From the NCBI RefSeq assembly GCF_006385135.1, contig NZ_CP041025.1, positions 1,457,501 to 1,521,500 of the forward strand: a stretch of DNA of 64,000 nt, read 5' to 3'. The notes under the pieces are model-generated. The model saw only the letters and a list, made by a program, of their open reading frames with translations, had not been told where the DNA came from and made no database searches. Positions 18,121 through 25,910 of the stretch are shown one piece after another (positions within the stretch are counted from its first letter, which is position 1; every line of letters begins with the position of its first letter). A program made the translations under genes and the position numbers. The DNA is from Paremcibacter congregatus (GTDB lineage: Bacteria > Pseudomonadota > Alphaproteobacteria > Sphingomonadales > Emcibacteraceae).

Positions 18121-18148
18121 AAAAGGGCCGCCAAAAGACGACCCTTTT
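18121..18148 (-). terminator. Intrinsic terminator after the type I secretion operon
   Basis: On the minus strand the arms AAAAGGGTCG and CGGCCCTTTT pair with one wobble around an 8-nt loop. It begins 12 bp after the HlyD stop codon and separates the secretion operon from the histidine kinase gene. Confidence 0.65.
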
Positions 18149-18159
18149 TGGTTTTCTAT

Positions 18160-19629
18160 TTATCTTTCACGAAAGGCAGTGTCCAAAGCATTGTTGATCG
18201 GCTTGACCAGATATTGCAGCAGGGTTTTCTTGCCGGTCTGAATATCGGCGACCAGTGTCATGCCTGACGTGATGCGGTTGGAGGCCGGATCGGTTCCAAT
18301 ATAATTCCGGGGCAGTTCCACCACGCCTTTGAAATATGTTTCCCCCTGTTCGTCCATATAAGAGGAGGCGGAGACATGATTGAGACTGCCGGACAGGCTT
18401 CCATAACGGGCAAAGTTATAGGTGTCGAGTTTCACCAGAACTTCTGTACCGATTTTTACATGACCGATATCACGGGGGGAGATTTTAACTTCGGCCACCA
18501 GTTTGTCCGATAGAGGGACAATCTCTGCGACGACATCACCGGGCGGTACAACGCTTCCGATTGTGCGGTATTTCAATCCTTTGACAATGCCATCCACGGG
18601 CGCAATGACTGACAAACGTTGAACACGGTCGCGTAATTGTGTGAGCTCTGCGGTCACCTGAGCCCGTTCACTGCTGAGGCTGTCCACCTGAATGAGGGCG
18701 TCATTGCGTAATTTTTCGTTTAAAGCCACCAGATTGCCCCGGACCTGAGATATGCTGGCCCGTGTGCCGGCTTTGCGCGCCTGGGTCTGATTTAGATCAC
18801 CGAGAGCCTGATTATGGGAGCGTTGTATTTCGAGCAGTTTAAGCTTCGATCCCAAACCTTTCTCTGTCAATTCTTTCCGCATCTTCATTTCTTCGGCGAG
18901 GAGGGCGAGGTTGTTTTGTTGTGTTTTTTCCTGACGATCAAGCAATACCAGTTCGTTTTGCTTTTCATCCAATTGTGCCATGATGACCTCTTGTTGTGCG
19001 ACCCGGGAAATATTTTGTTGTGTCAGGACATCTTTCTGATCCTGCACCAGAAGGGGATGGGATTTTTCATAGGCGCTGAAATCGGCTTCCTCGCTGGCGG
19101 CAAAGGTTTTTAGTCGATTTATTTGCAGACTGAGCGCCGTATGCCGGGCCAGTATTCTGTTGTAATTGGAGGTCGCGGGCGTCGGCGCCATGGTGAGAAT
19201 TTCCTGACCCTTCCGGACCTGTTCACCGTCCTGGACGCGCACATTCGAGACAATACCGCCTTCAAGATGCTGAACCGGCTGAACGCTGGACGCCGGGCGG
19301 ACTTCACCACGCGCCACACTGGTTTCATTGAGGGTGGTAATCGCGGCCCAGGTGATCATGCCGAACAAAAACAGAGAAATGATACCGACTGTGGAGACCA
19401 CAGCCCGCGGCGGACCGGATTCTTCCAACAGGATCGCCCGGGACAGAAAACGGGTGTAATAGCTCGTGGGGCGCGGGTTCTTCTCCCGGGCGAATTCGGT
19501 CGCCTTGTCGACAAGCTGTTCAAGCCTGTCAATATTTTTAGTCGGCAGAGTGGTTTGGCCTTCTTTGCCGGTTATACGCGCGTTATTGTCTTGTTTCTGT
19601 TCCATTGTATTTCTCTTGCTATTCTTCAT
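18160..19629 (-). CDS. Type I secretion membrane fusion protein, HlyD family
   Basis: A 489-residue HlyD/PrtE-type adaptor. The cytoplasmic N-terminus is long, about 75 residues. One membrane segment follows at about 76-99 (VVSTVGIISLFLFGMITWAA), and the first biotinyl-lipoyl-like half is HLEGGIVSNVRVQDGEQVRKG. A long coiled-coil hairpin covers about 150-335. The second lipoyl half (SVIAPVDGIVKGLKYRTIGS) and the beta-barrel end with MTLVADIQTGKKTLLQYLVKP, the signature of type I adaptors. The gene starts 16 bp after the upstream ABC gene and is in the same operon. It should link the two ABC subunits to an outer membrane channel; no TolC gene is nearby. An alternative start lies eight codons in (19605). 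Confidence 0.95.
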   Translation of the reverse strand: MKNSKRNTMEQKQDNNARITGKEGQTTLPTKNIDRLEQLVDKATEFAREKNPRPTSYYTRFLSRAILLEESGPPRAVVSTVGIISLFLFGMITWAAITTLNETSVARGEVRPASSVQPVQHLEGGIVSNVRVQDGEQVRKGQEILTMAPTPATSNYNRILARHTALSLQINRLKTFAASEEADFSAYEKSHPLLVQDQKDVLTQQNISRVAQQEVIMAQLDEKQNELVLLDRQEKTQQNNLALLAEEMKMRKELTEKGLGSKLKLLEIQRSHNQALGDLNQTQARKAGTRASISQVRGNLVALNEKLRNDALIQVDSLSSERAQVTAELTQLRDRVQRLSVIAPVDGIVKGLKYRTIGSVVPPGDVVAEIVPLSDKLVAEVKISPRDIGHVKIGTEVLVKLDTYNFARYGSLSGSLNHVSASSYMDEQGETYFKGVVELPRNYIGTDPASNRITSGMTLVADIQTGKKTLLQYLVKPINNALDTAFRER

Positions 19630-19644
19630 GGGATCTTTGAATGA

Positions 19645-21918
19645 TTAAAGATCCGGGAAAACTTCTGCCGGGGTGCCAAACTGGCGTACCATACCATCTT
19701 CTAGCACCAATACCTTGTCGGCCATTCTGATGTGACTGGGACGATGCGATACCATTAAGATGGTCATCTGGCCCTTGATGGCGTCCAGTGATCGCATGAA
19801 TGCGGTATCGCCTTCGAAGTCCAAGGTTTTGGCAGGCTCATCCAGTAATAATATCGGTGATTTTTTAAGATAAGCCCGGGCCAGGGACAGCCGTTGTTTG
19901 AAGCTGGAAGGCAGACTTTGAATGGATTGGTCGCCAATACGGGTTTCAAAACCATGTGTCAGATTTGAAATTTCTTCGATAACGTTGGCTTTGATGCAGG
20001 CCTCGACCATTTCCTCATGGGTGGCCATAGGCTGTGACAATCTCAGGTTCTGGGCAATGGTGCCGTGGAAGAAATGCGCTTCCTGTGGCACGTAGGCGAT
20101 GGCCTGACGCAGGGTGATGCTGTTGATTTGCCGCACATCCATGCCATCAAGAATGACCTGGCCGGCCTGGGGGCGGGACATGGTCAGTAAAAGTTTCAGG
20201 GCGGTGGACTTCCCGGCGGCATTGGGCCCAATGATCGACAGCATTTCTCCAGGTTTGACTTCAAAGGATGCCCCGAGCAGGGCGGGCTCTGCATTGGGCC
20301 GGTAGCGAAAACTGACCCGGTCCATCACGATATGACCGGCAAATTCCCGGGTGGATAAACTGGACGGGCTTGGGTCATCTTCTGAATTTATCTTCATCAA
20401 TAAATTGATCTGTTTGACGCTGTTGAGGGTTTGCTCAAGACGGGTGAGGGTGAGAAACAGGCCCTGGAGCGGCGAGAGTACCCGCCAGACCAGTGCCATA
20501 CAGGCGATCAGGGCCCCGACGCTCATATCGCCGTTCAAAATTCTTAAAACGCCGAAGCCGACTGTGGCGACCCCGGCGGCCATCATGATGGCCTGGGCCA
20601 GGCTTTGCATGAGTAGCGAAACCTGAGAGGTCCGGAAATGGGAATAGGCGGATTCCGCCGACAAATCCCGGAAACGGTCAAGCCAGGCCTGTTCGGATGC
20701 GGTCTGCTTTATGGTGCGGAGATTGGACATGCTTTCTACCAGAAAGCCGTGACGTTCCGCCTTTGTGCGGCTGGAACGGGCGACATTGCGTTTCATGGAA
20801 GGCAGCATGATAAAACCGACCAGACCAAATACCGCCATCATAACCAAAGGGATATAGGCCAGGGGGCCACCAAGTATCAGGATGATGGCCAGGAAAATTA
20901 CCACAAAGGGCAGTTCCAGAATGACATTAACCAGGGTGCCTGAAAATAGTCCTTTGATAGAATCAAACTCTTTCAGACGGGCAACCTGGCTGCCGATTGG
21001 CGAGGATTCTGTCATCGTCGGCGGCAAGGAGAGCAGTTTCTTAAATGTGGCGGTGGTGACAATATTTTCCACGCGGGCCCCGAGGTAAGCGACAAAACGT
21101 GATCGTATGAACCGTAAAATCACTTCACATAGAATGGCGAACAGGATACCTCCGGTCAGATAAGCGAGGCTTTCACTTGATTTGGACGGAATGACCTGAT
21201 CATAGATCGCCATGATGAACAACGGCACCAGCAGGGCGAAAATATTCAAAACAAGCGTCATCGCGAACAGTTGCTTGATGGTGGTTTTGAACCGTAAAAA
21301 AAGATCTCCGACCCAGTTTTCACTCGGACGGGTATTTTTCTTCTTGTTGGTCTGGGTGGTGAAATCCGATGAAATAAAATAAGCGGTGCCGGAGAGGGAG
21401 GCGTCCTGCAGCATTTTCTCTTTTCGGTCGGCACTGTCAAAAACCCGGACTTGAGGGGTCCCGCTTTGCGGGTCTTCTTCCCGGGCCAGCAGCACGAGAG
21501 GGCTTCCCTTCCTATCGACAAAGATGCAGGGAAACAGTCTTTCATCAATATCTGCAACATTGGCCGGGGATTGCACGGTTTTATAATGCAGGTGCGCCAG
21601 ACAGTTTCTGAATTCTGTCCGGTCGAGACTGTCGGCGAAATGTGGCAGGGATTCAAATAAGGCGCGAATGTTGCCACGCCATCCCAGTGCCGTAAGCAAG
21701 GGAATTAGGCAAGAGGCGAAAGGTGATTTGGCGGAAAAAGACGCAATTTGACCGGTTTCCAGGGCATCAGCCAATTGAGCAGCATCGGATACGGAGAGCT
21801 TCACCCCCTTCTTGACCTGGGTTTCCAGGTTGTCGAGCAATTCCCGTGCGGGACCATTGGGTGCTCGCCTTGCCGGACTGGCCTCGGCCGGTGTATCAGC
21901 AGAGATGGCTTTGGTCAT
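19645..21918 (-). CDS. Type I secretion ABC transporter subunit with N-terminal C39-like region, degenerate signature motif
   Basis: A 757-residue ABC exporter half. Residues 30-190 form a domain like the inactive C39 peptidase domain of HlyB/LapB proteins, without a clear catalytic cysteine box. Six membrane segments span about 215-480. The nucleotide-binding domain has Walker A GPNAAGKST (564-572), Walker B ILLLDEP (689-695) with the catalytic Glu, and H-loop His725. The ABC signature is badly altered: LPSSFKQR (669-676) instead of LSGGQxQR, losing both glycines. It overlaps the next upstream ABC gene by 4 bp and precedes hlyD. A heterodimer with that protein is likely. The cargo may be the VCBS-like protein encoded divergently. 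Confidence 0.93.
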   Translation of the reverse strand: MTKAISADTPAEASPARRAPNGPARELLDNLETQVKKGVKLSVSDAAQLADALETGQIASFSAKSPFASCLIPLLTALGWRGNIRALFESLPHFADSLDRTEFRNCLAHLHYKTVQSPANVADIDERLFPCIFVDRKGSPLVLLAREEDPQSGTPQVRVFDSADRKEKMLQDASLSGTAYFISSDFTTQTNKKKNTRPSENWVGDLFLRFKTTIKQLFAMTLVLNIFALLVPLFIMAIYDQVIPSKSSESLAYLTGGILFAILCEVILRFIRSRFVAYLGARVENIVTTATFKKLLSLPPTMTESSPIGSQVARLKEFDSIKGLFSGTLVNVILELPFVVIFLAIILILGGPLAYIPLVMMAVFGLVGFIMLPSMKRNVARSSRTKAERHGFLVESMSNLRTIKQTASEQAWLDRFRDLSAESAYSHFRTSQVSLLMQSLAQAIMMAAGVATVGFGVLRILNGDMSVGALIACMALVWRVLSPLQGLFLTLTRLEQTLNSVKQINLLMKINSEDDPSPSSLSTREFAGHIVMDRVSFRYRPNAEPALLGASFEVKPGEMLSIIGPNAAGKSTALKLLLTMSRPQAGQVILDGMDVRQINSITLRQAIAYVPQEAHFFHGTIAQNLRLSQPMATHEEMVEACIKANVIEEISNLTHGFETRIGDQSIQSLPSSFKQRLSLARAYLKKSPILLLDEPAKTLDFEGDTAFMRSLDAIKGQMTILMVSHRPSHIRMADKVLVLEDGMVRQFGTPAEVFPDL

Positions 21919-23657
21919 GAACGGCCTCCCTGCTGGTTAGATGAGGCGCTATTGTCTTGCGGGATCAGGCAGCCGTCTTTCAGGTCAAACTGCCGATCTG
22001 CTAACCGCAGAAGAGAAGGGCGGTAGCTGACCAGAACGATGGTACAGGTGCCTTTCAATCTTTCCATCAGAAACTGCAGGTCATTGTCCGACTTGGTGTC
22101 GAGCCCTGAATTGGCCTCGTCGAACAGAACAAGATCCGGTTTATGGGCGAGCGAACGGGCAATGGTGATGCGTTGGGCTATGCCGGTGGGAATTTCGCTC
22201 TGGGCGCCGTCCCCGATCAGGGTTTCGTAGCCATCAGGCATACGGGCCAGAATTTTATTAAGGTCCAGCATTTCAGCCACTTGCAAAGCCGCGTCAATAT
22301 GTTCGTCCCCGCGGAACATGGTCAGGTTTTCCAGAATGGTGCCCCGGAACATGATGGGACGCTGGGGCAGGTAAGCGATGCGTTTACGCAGGCTGTCGGT
22401 GGAAAAGGCCTGTGGTGATTGTCCATTGATCAGGATTTCACCCGAGGTGGGTTTTAAGCCGCCCATCAGGGACCACAGCAGGGTGGATTTTCCAGACCCA
22501 TTACCGCCCCTGATGCCGATGGTCTCACCATGGTTCAGGGTTAGGTTAACATCCTGAAGGATTTCTTTACCGTCTTTTCCATATTTAAAGCTGACGTTTT
22601 TCATTTCAACGCGTTCGACGCGACCAATATCGTGTGTATCATCCGGACGTTCGGCGCTGGTGTTGTCGATGGCCTGTATTTTCTGGTTGGCGATCTGTAT
22701 GTGTTGAAACTGGGTCCATATGCTCAATGCCCGCAACAGGGGTTGCACGGTGCGCCCGGCGAGCAATGTACTGGCGGCAAGTGCCCCCATGGTAATTTCG
22801 CCGTTGATCACCAGAATGCTGCCGACGCTGGCAACGGCAACCATGGTGATCTGCGAGAATATGGTGCCGATGCTTTGGGAAATGCCATTGAGAAAAATAA
22901 CTTCATAGGATGCTCTGGAGCAGTTTTCCATCAACTTTTCATACCGGCGGCCCATCAGGTTTTCCATGGCCATACTTTTGATGGAATGAATGCCACCAAG
23001 AATTTCTATGATGAAACTGTAGCGGCGATCTTCCCATAACGTGTCATTTTCGATGGCGTCTTTCAGGCGCACGCCGATGAAGAATGAGAATGCGCCCAAA
23101 ACCACCAACAGTAAAACCGGCACAACCAGAAGCGCCCCGCCAATGTAACCAAGAAGGCCGAGGAACAATAAAACAAAGGGCAGGTCAACAAGAGCCAGAC
23201 CGGCCTGACTGGAATAAAAATCCCGCACGGAATCAATGGAGGACAAACGGTCGAGATGTACACCGGAGGAGACTTTTTCCAATTCCTGGAGGTCGGCCCT
23301 AAGCAGTTTTTCAACCGATTGGCAGCCCATTTCATGTTCATATTTGGCGCCAACCCAGCCGGATAGATAAGACCGGGCGGTGCGCAGGAGCACATCTATG
23401 ATCAGAACAACCACCAGCCCAAAAATTAGCAAGGTCAGGGTTTGAAGCGCGACATTGGGAATAATGCGGTCATAAACCTGGAGCAAAACCATAGGCAAGG
23501 CGAGGGACAGCGTATTGAGAAAAAGCGAGGCGATGAGAATGTCGGCTCTCATGATTGGCATTACGCCTGAATTCTTCCCTACGCTAAAAGGCGGTGTCTT
23601 GCCATCGGTTGCTTGAGTTGTCGATGCAGATGCAGTCATACTGATTGTTAAACCCAT
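21915..23657 (-). CDS. Type I secretion ABC transporter subunit lacking the N-terminal domain, H-loop changed to Tyr
   Basis: A 580-residue ABC exporter half, first gene of the operon. It has a short N-terminus with no C39-like domain, six membrane segments at about 40-310 and a nucleotide-binding domain. Walker A is GGNGSGKST (384-392) and Walker B LVLFDEAN (509-516). The signature reads IPTGIAQR (489-496), retaining one of the two glycines. The H-loop histidine is replaced by Tyr545 (LVSYRPS). In family terms this subunit would supply a weak catalytic site and the better signature motif. The ATGA overlap with the next ABC gene and the complementary defects point to an obligate heterodimer. 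An alternative ATG lies six codons in. Confidence 0.92.
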   Translation of the reverse strand: MGLTISMTASASTTQATDGKTPPFSVGKNSGVMPIMRADILIASLFLNTLSLALPMVLLQVYDRIIPNVALQTLTLLIFGLVVVLIIDVLLRTARSYLSGWVGAKYEHEMGCQSVEKLLRADLQELEKVSSGVHLDRLSSIDSVRDFYSSQAGLALVDLPFVLLFLGLLGYIGGALLVVPVLLLVVLGAFSFFIGVRLKDAIENDTLWEDRRYSFIIEILGGIHSIKSMAMENLMGRRYEKLMENCSRASYEVIFLNGISQSIGTIFSQITMVAVASVGSILVINGEITMGALAASTLLAGRTVQPLLRALSIWTQFQHIQIANQKIQAIDNTSAERPDDTHDIGRVERVEMKNVSFKYGKDGKEILQDVNLTLNHGETIGIRGGNGSGKSTLLWSLMGGLKPTSGEILINGQSPQAFSTDSLRKRIAYLPQRPIMFRGTILENLTMFRGDEHIDAALQVAEMLDLNKILARMPDGYETLIGDGAQSEIPTGIAQRITIARSLAHKPDLVLFDEANSGLDTKSDNDLQFLMERLKGTCTIVLVSYRPSLLRLADRQFDLKDGCLIPQDNSASSNQQGGRS

Positions 23658-23911
23658 TACACTTGTTTTTGTTATTACAAATTTGATCTAAAATTAACCT
23701 TAAGTTCCTGAGTACGATGATTGCGTTGAATAATGGTTAATTTTTCACAGAAAGGCCGTTAATAAATCAAAGTTTATATTATTCTGTAAAGAAAATATGA
23801 GTTTGTTCATTGATATTAAAAGATTTTTTTTGATTTTGGCGCGCAAGGAGGGGTCCGGTTCAGATAAGGGTTTGTTTATCCTTTCATGGTAGAAAGGAGG
23901 CAGGGGGTAAT

Positions 23912-24721
23912 GTGAAATTTTTTTACGTTGCATTTGATGCCGCTATAGAGGCGGCAGGAGCGTATGATATGATTAATAATAGTCAGAGTAAGTCCTATGG
24001 TCATGCTTCTGACAGACAGCCGGATCCCGAAATACAGGGCACAGACCAAAGTGAGAAAAAACCGGACACTGTGAGACAGGAAAAGGGACTTGTATCAACA
24101 AAGGGCACGGTTTATGCGCCGGGCAAGCTGGATGAACGCCCTCCTGTGGAGGCGGCGGCGAATGGCACCTTTACGATTTCTGTGCCCGATCATCACACCA
24201 TGTCACAGGACGGGGCAGTATCGCATCGCCGATGGTATATAGCCGATGCCAGTCTGGATAGCGATCTGGGGGTTATTGTCCATGATGGAAAAAACCTGAC
24301 CTATAATCCGGGCAGCGCCTTTGATGCCCTCGGTGAAGGCGAACGCGACAATGTGGCTATTCATTATAAGGTCTGCGATGGGCAAGCCATCTGTGAAACA
24401 GGCCGGCTGTGTTTGACGGTCACAGGGGGAACAGGCGGTCCATTGATCTGTGAAGAAGGTGAGTTTCCCCCGATTGAGGAGACGCGTATTGACCGAACTT
24501 CTTCCGGAGATAATCCCGCAGTGACAGATTTGGCGGATATGCCGGCGAAGAGTGCGGCGGATCCGGCGTGCATCCCAACACCGGGGTATCATTTTCTTGA
24601 TGTTAATCCTGCTTCTGGAACGGTGACCTATCGTCAGCGCGAGAAACAACCTTCACCGCAAGCTGCTCCCGCGCCTTTTTCGGCGCCCGAGACGGATGTG
24701 ACGACCGGAATTATCTGGTAA
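23912..24721 (+). CDS. VCBS/cadherin-like single-repeat protein, candidate type I secretion substrate
   Basis: A 269-residue protein divergent from the type I operon. Residues about 84-172 resemble one VCBS/cadherin-like repeat: LTYNPGSAFDALGEGE, then HYKVCDGQAICETGRLCLTV, then GGTGGP where VCBS repeats have GTNDAP. VCBS repeats normally occur in very large secreted adhesins, so a single repeat in a short protein is odd. Five cysteines (155, 161, 167, 180, 220) are also unusual for type I substrates. The flanks are proline-rich and probably disordered, and no Sec signal is seen. The GTG at 23912 has AGGAGG upstream; an ATG at 23969 with AGGAG is an equally fair start, and a small hairpin lies between the two. 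Confidence 0.75.
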   Translation: MKFFYVAFDAAIEAAGAYDMINNSQSKSYGHASDRQPDPEIQGTDQSEKKPDTVRQEKGLVSTKGTVYAPGKLDERPPVEAAANGTFTISVPDHHTMSQDGAVSHRRWYIADASLDSDLGVIVHDGKNLTYNPGSAFDALGEGERDNVAIHYKVCDGQAICETGRLCLTVTGGTGGPLICEEGEFPPIEETRIDRTSSGDNPAVTDLADMPAKSAADPACIPTPGYHFLDVNPASGTVTYRQREKQPSPQAAPAPFSAPETDVTTGIIW

Positions 24722-24851
24722 TCCCGCGTCCTGGACTTGTCTTCTGTATATACTTTTTCTACATTATTTCCTGATTCAGAATTTTGGTAACGAATTTTGT
24801 ACCAATTCCTGATGTACTGCCTGTAATTATGGACAACCAAGGAAGCGGATT

Positions 24852-25655
24852 ATGGTAAAATGGTATAGGTTAACGGCGTTTGGTGTTATCCTGTTAGGCG
24901 TTCTTCTGCCAGGGGGGCTTCGGGCCCAGTCTCCGGAAGAAAAAGGCCTGGCCATTGCCACGGAGGCTGATCGACGGGATACGGGATTCGGGAACAGTGT
25001 GGCCGAACTTGAGATGATCCTGCGCAACCGTGAGGGGCGGGAAAGTTATCGTAGTCTGAAAATTAAGACCTTTGAAATGATCGCCCCGGATGTGGGGGAC
25101 AAGTCGCTGGTGATTTTTGACAGTCCGCGCGATATCAAAGGCACGGCTTTTTTGACTCATTCCAAGATACGCGAATCTGATGACCAGTGGATTTATCTGC
25201 CTATGCTGGGCAAGGTGAAGCGGATCTCTTCCAGCAGCAAGGCCGGTTCATTTATGGGCAGTGAGTTTTCCTATGAGGATATGTCATCGCGGGACCTGGG
25301 GAAATACAAATATAAATGGTTGCGTACGGAAGCCTGCGGAACGCTGACCTGTTTTGTGGTCGAATCCTATCCCTTGGATGAAAAATCCGGCTATACCAAA
25401 CTGGTATCCTGGATCGACACAGTGGAATACCGGACATGGAAAACCGATTTTTATAATCGGCGCGGGGACTTGTTCAAGGTTCTTAGTCAATCGGATTACA
25501 AAAAATATCTTGATAAATTTTGGCGCGCTACAAAGCTGTTTATGGAGAATAAGGTCACCGGCAAGACAACAGAGTTGCGATGGAGTCGTTTTGATTTTCG
25601 CACAGACCTGACTGAAAACGACTTTTCCAAGGGCCGGATTAAAACCGCGAGATAA
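24852..25655 (+). CDS. LolA-like outer membrane lipoprotein-sorting protein (COG2834 type)
   Basis: A 267-residue periplasmic protein with a signal peptide ending RAQ near residue 26. The body has the half-barrel pattern of the LolA-like family usually found beside MMPL/RND exporters: SLVIFDSPRDIKGTAFLTHS, DDQWIYLPMLGKVKRISSS, GSFMGSEFSYEDM and WIDTVEYRTWKTDFYNRRGD. These proteins are thought to carry a lipid or other hydrophobic cargo across the periplasm. No MMPL gene lies here; the neighbours are the VCBS-like gene and, downstream, an AMIN/beta-barrel outer membrane protein. A strong terminator follows, so the barrel gene is a separate transcription unit. Confidence 0.9.
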   Translation: MVKWYRLTAFGVILLGVLLPGGLRAQSPEEKGLAIATEADRRDTGFGNSVAELEMILRNREGRESYRSLKIKTFEMIAPDVGDKSLVIFDSPRDIKGTAFLTHSKIRESDDQWIYLPMLGKVKRISSSSKAGSFMGSEFSYEDMSSRDLGKYKYKWLRTEACGTLTCFVVESYPLDEKSGYTKLVSWIDTVEYRTWKTDFYNRRGDLFKVLSQSDYKKYLDKFWRATKLFMENKVTGKTTELRWSRFDFRTDLTENDFSKGRIKTAR

Positions 25656-25689
25656 GAGACAAACCCTATATTTTAAGCCATTTCAAGAG

Positions 25690-25717
25690 GCTCGTCTTTT
25701 CGGAGACGGGCTTTTTT
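25690..25717 (+). terminator. Intrinsic terminator after the LolA-like gene
   Basis: Arms GCTCGTC and GACGGGC pair with one wobble around an 8-nt loop and are followed by six T. It lies 35 bp after the stop codon. Confidence 0.8.
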
Positions 25718-25910
25718 CTTTCCTTTTGGCCCGTACGATCTTATGGTTAATGCAGGGTAAATGCGGACAGAATGTCTTGTAATTACTTATAATTTTAGAA
25801 AAAAATGAATAAAGAGATCGTCAAATTGGCGAGATTCCTTAGGCCCTTCTACATATTTATTTGCAATCTATTGTGCATGAAACGCAATCAAATACATTAA
25901 GAGGGCTCTG

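Noticed and set aside
18160-23657. Drug or bacteriocin exporter as the role of the double-ABC operon
   Set aside because: The HlyD protein has the C-terminal signature of type I protein secretion, the N-terminal C39-like domain has no clear protease residues, and no small peptide gene with a double-glycine leader was found nearby.
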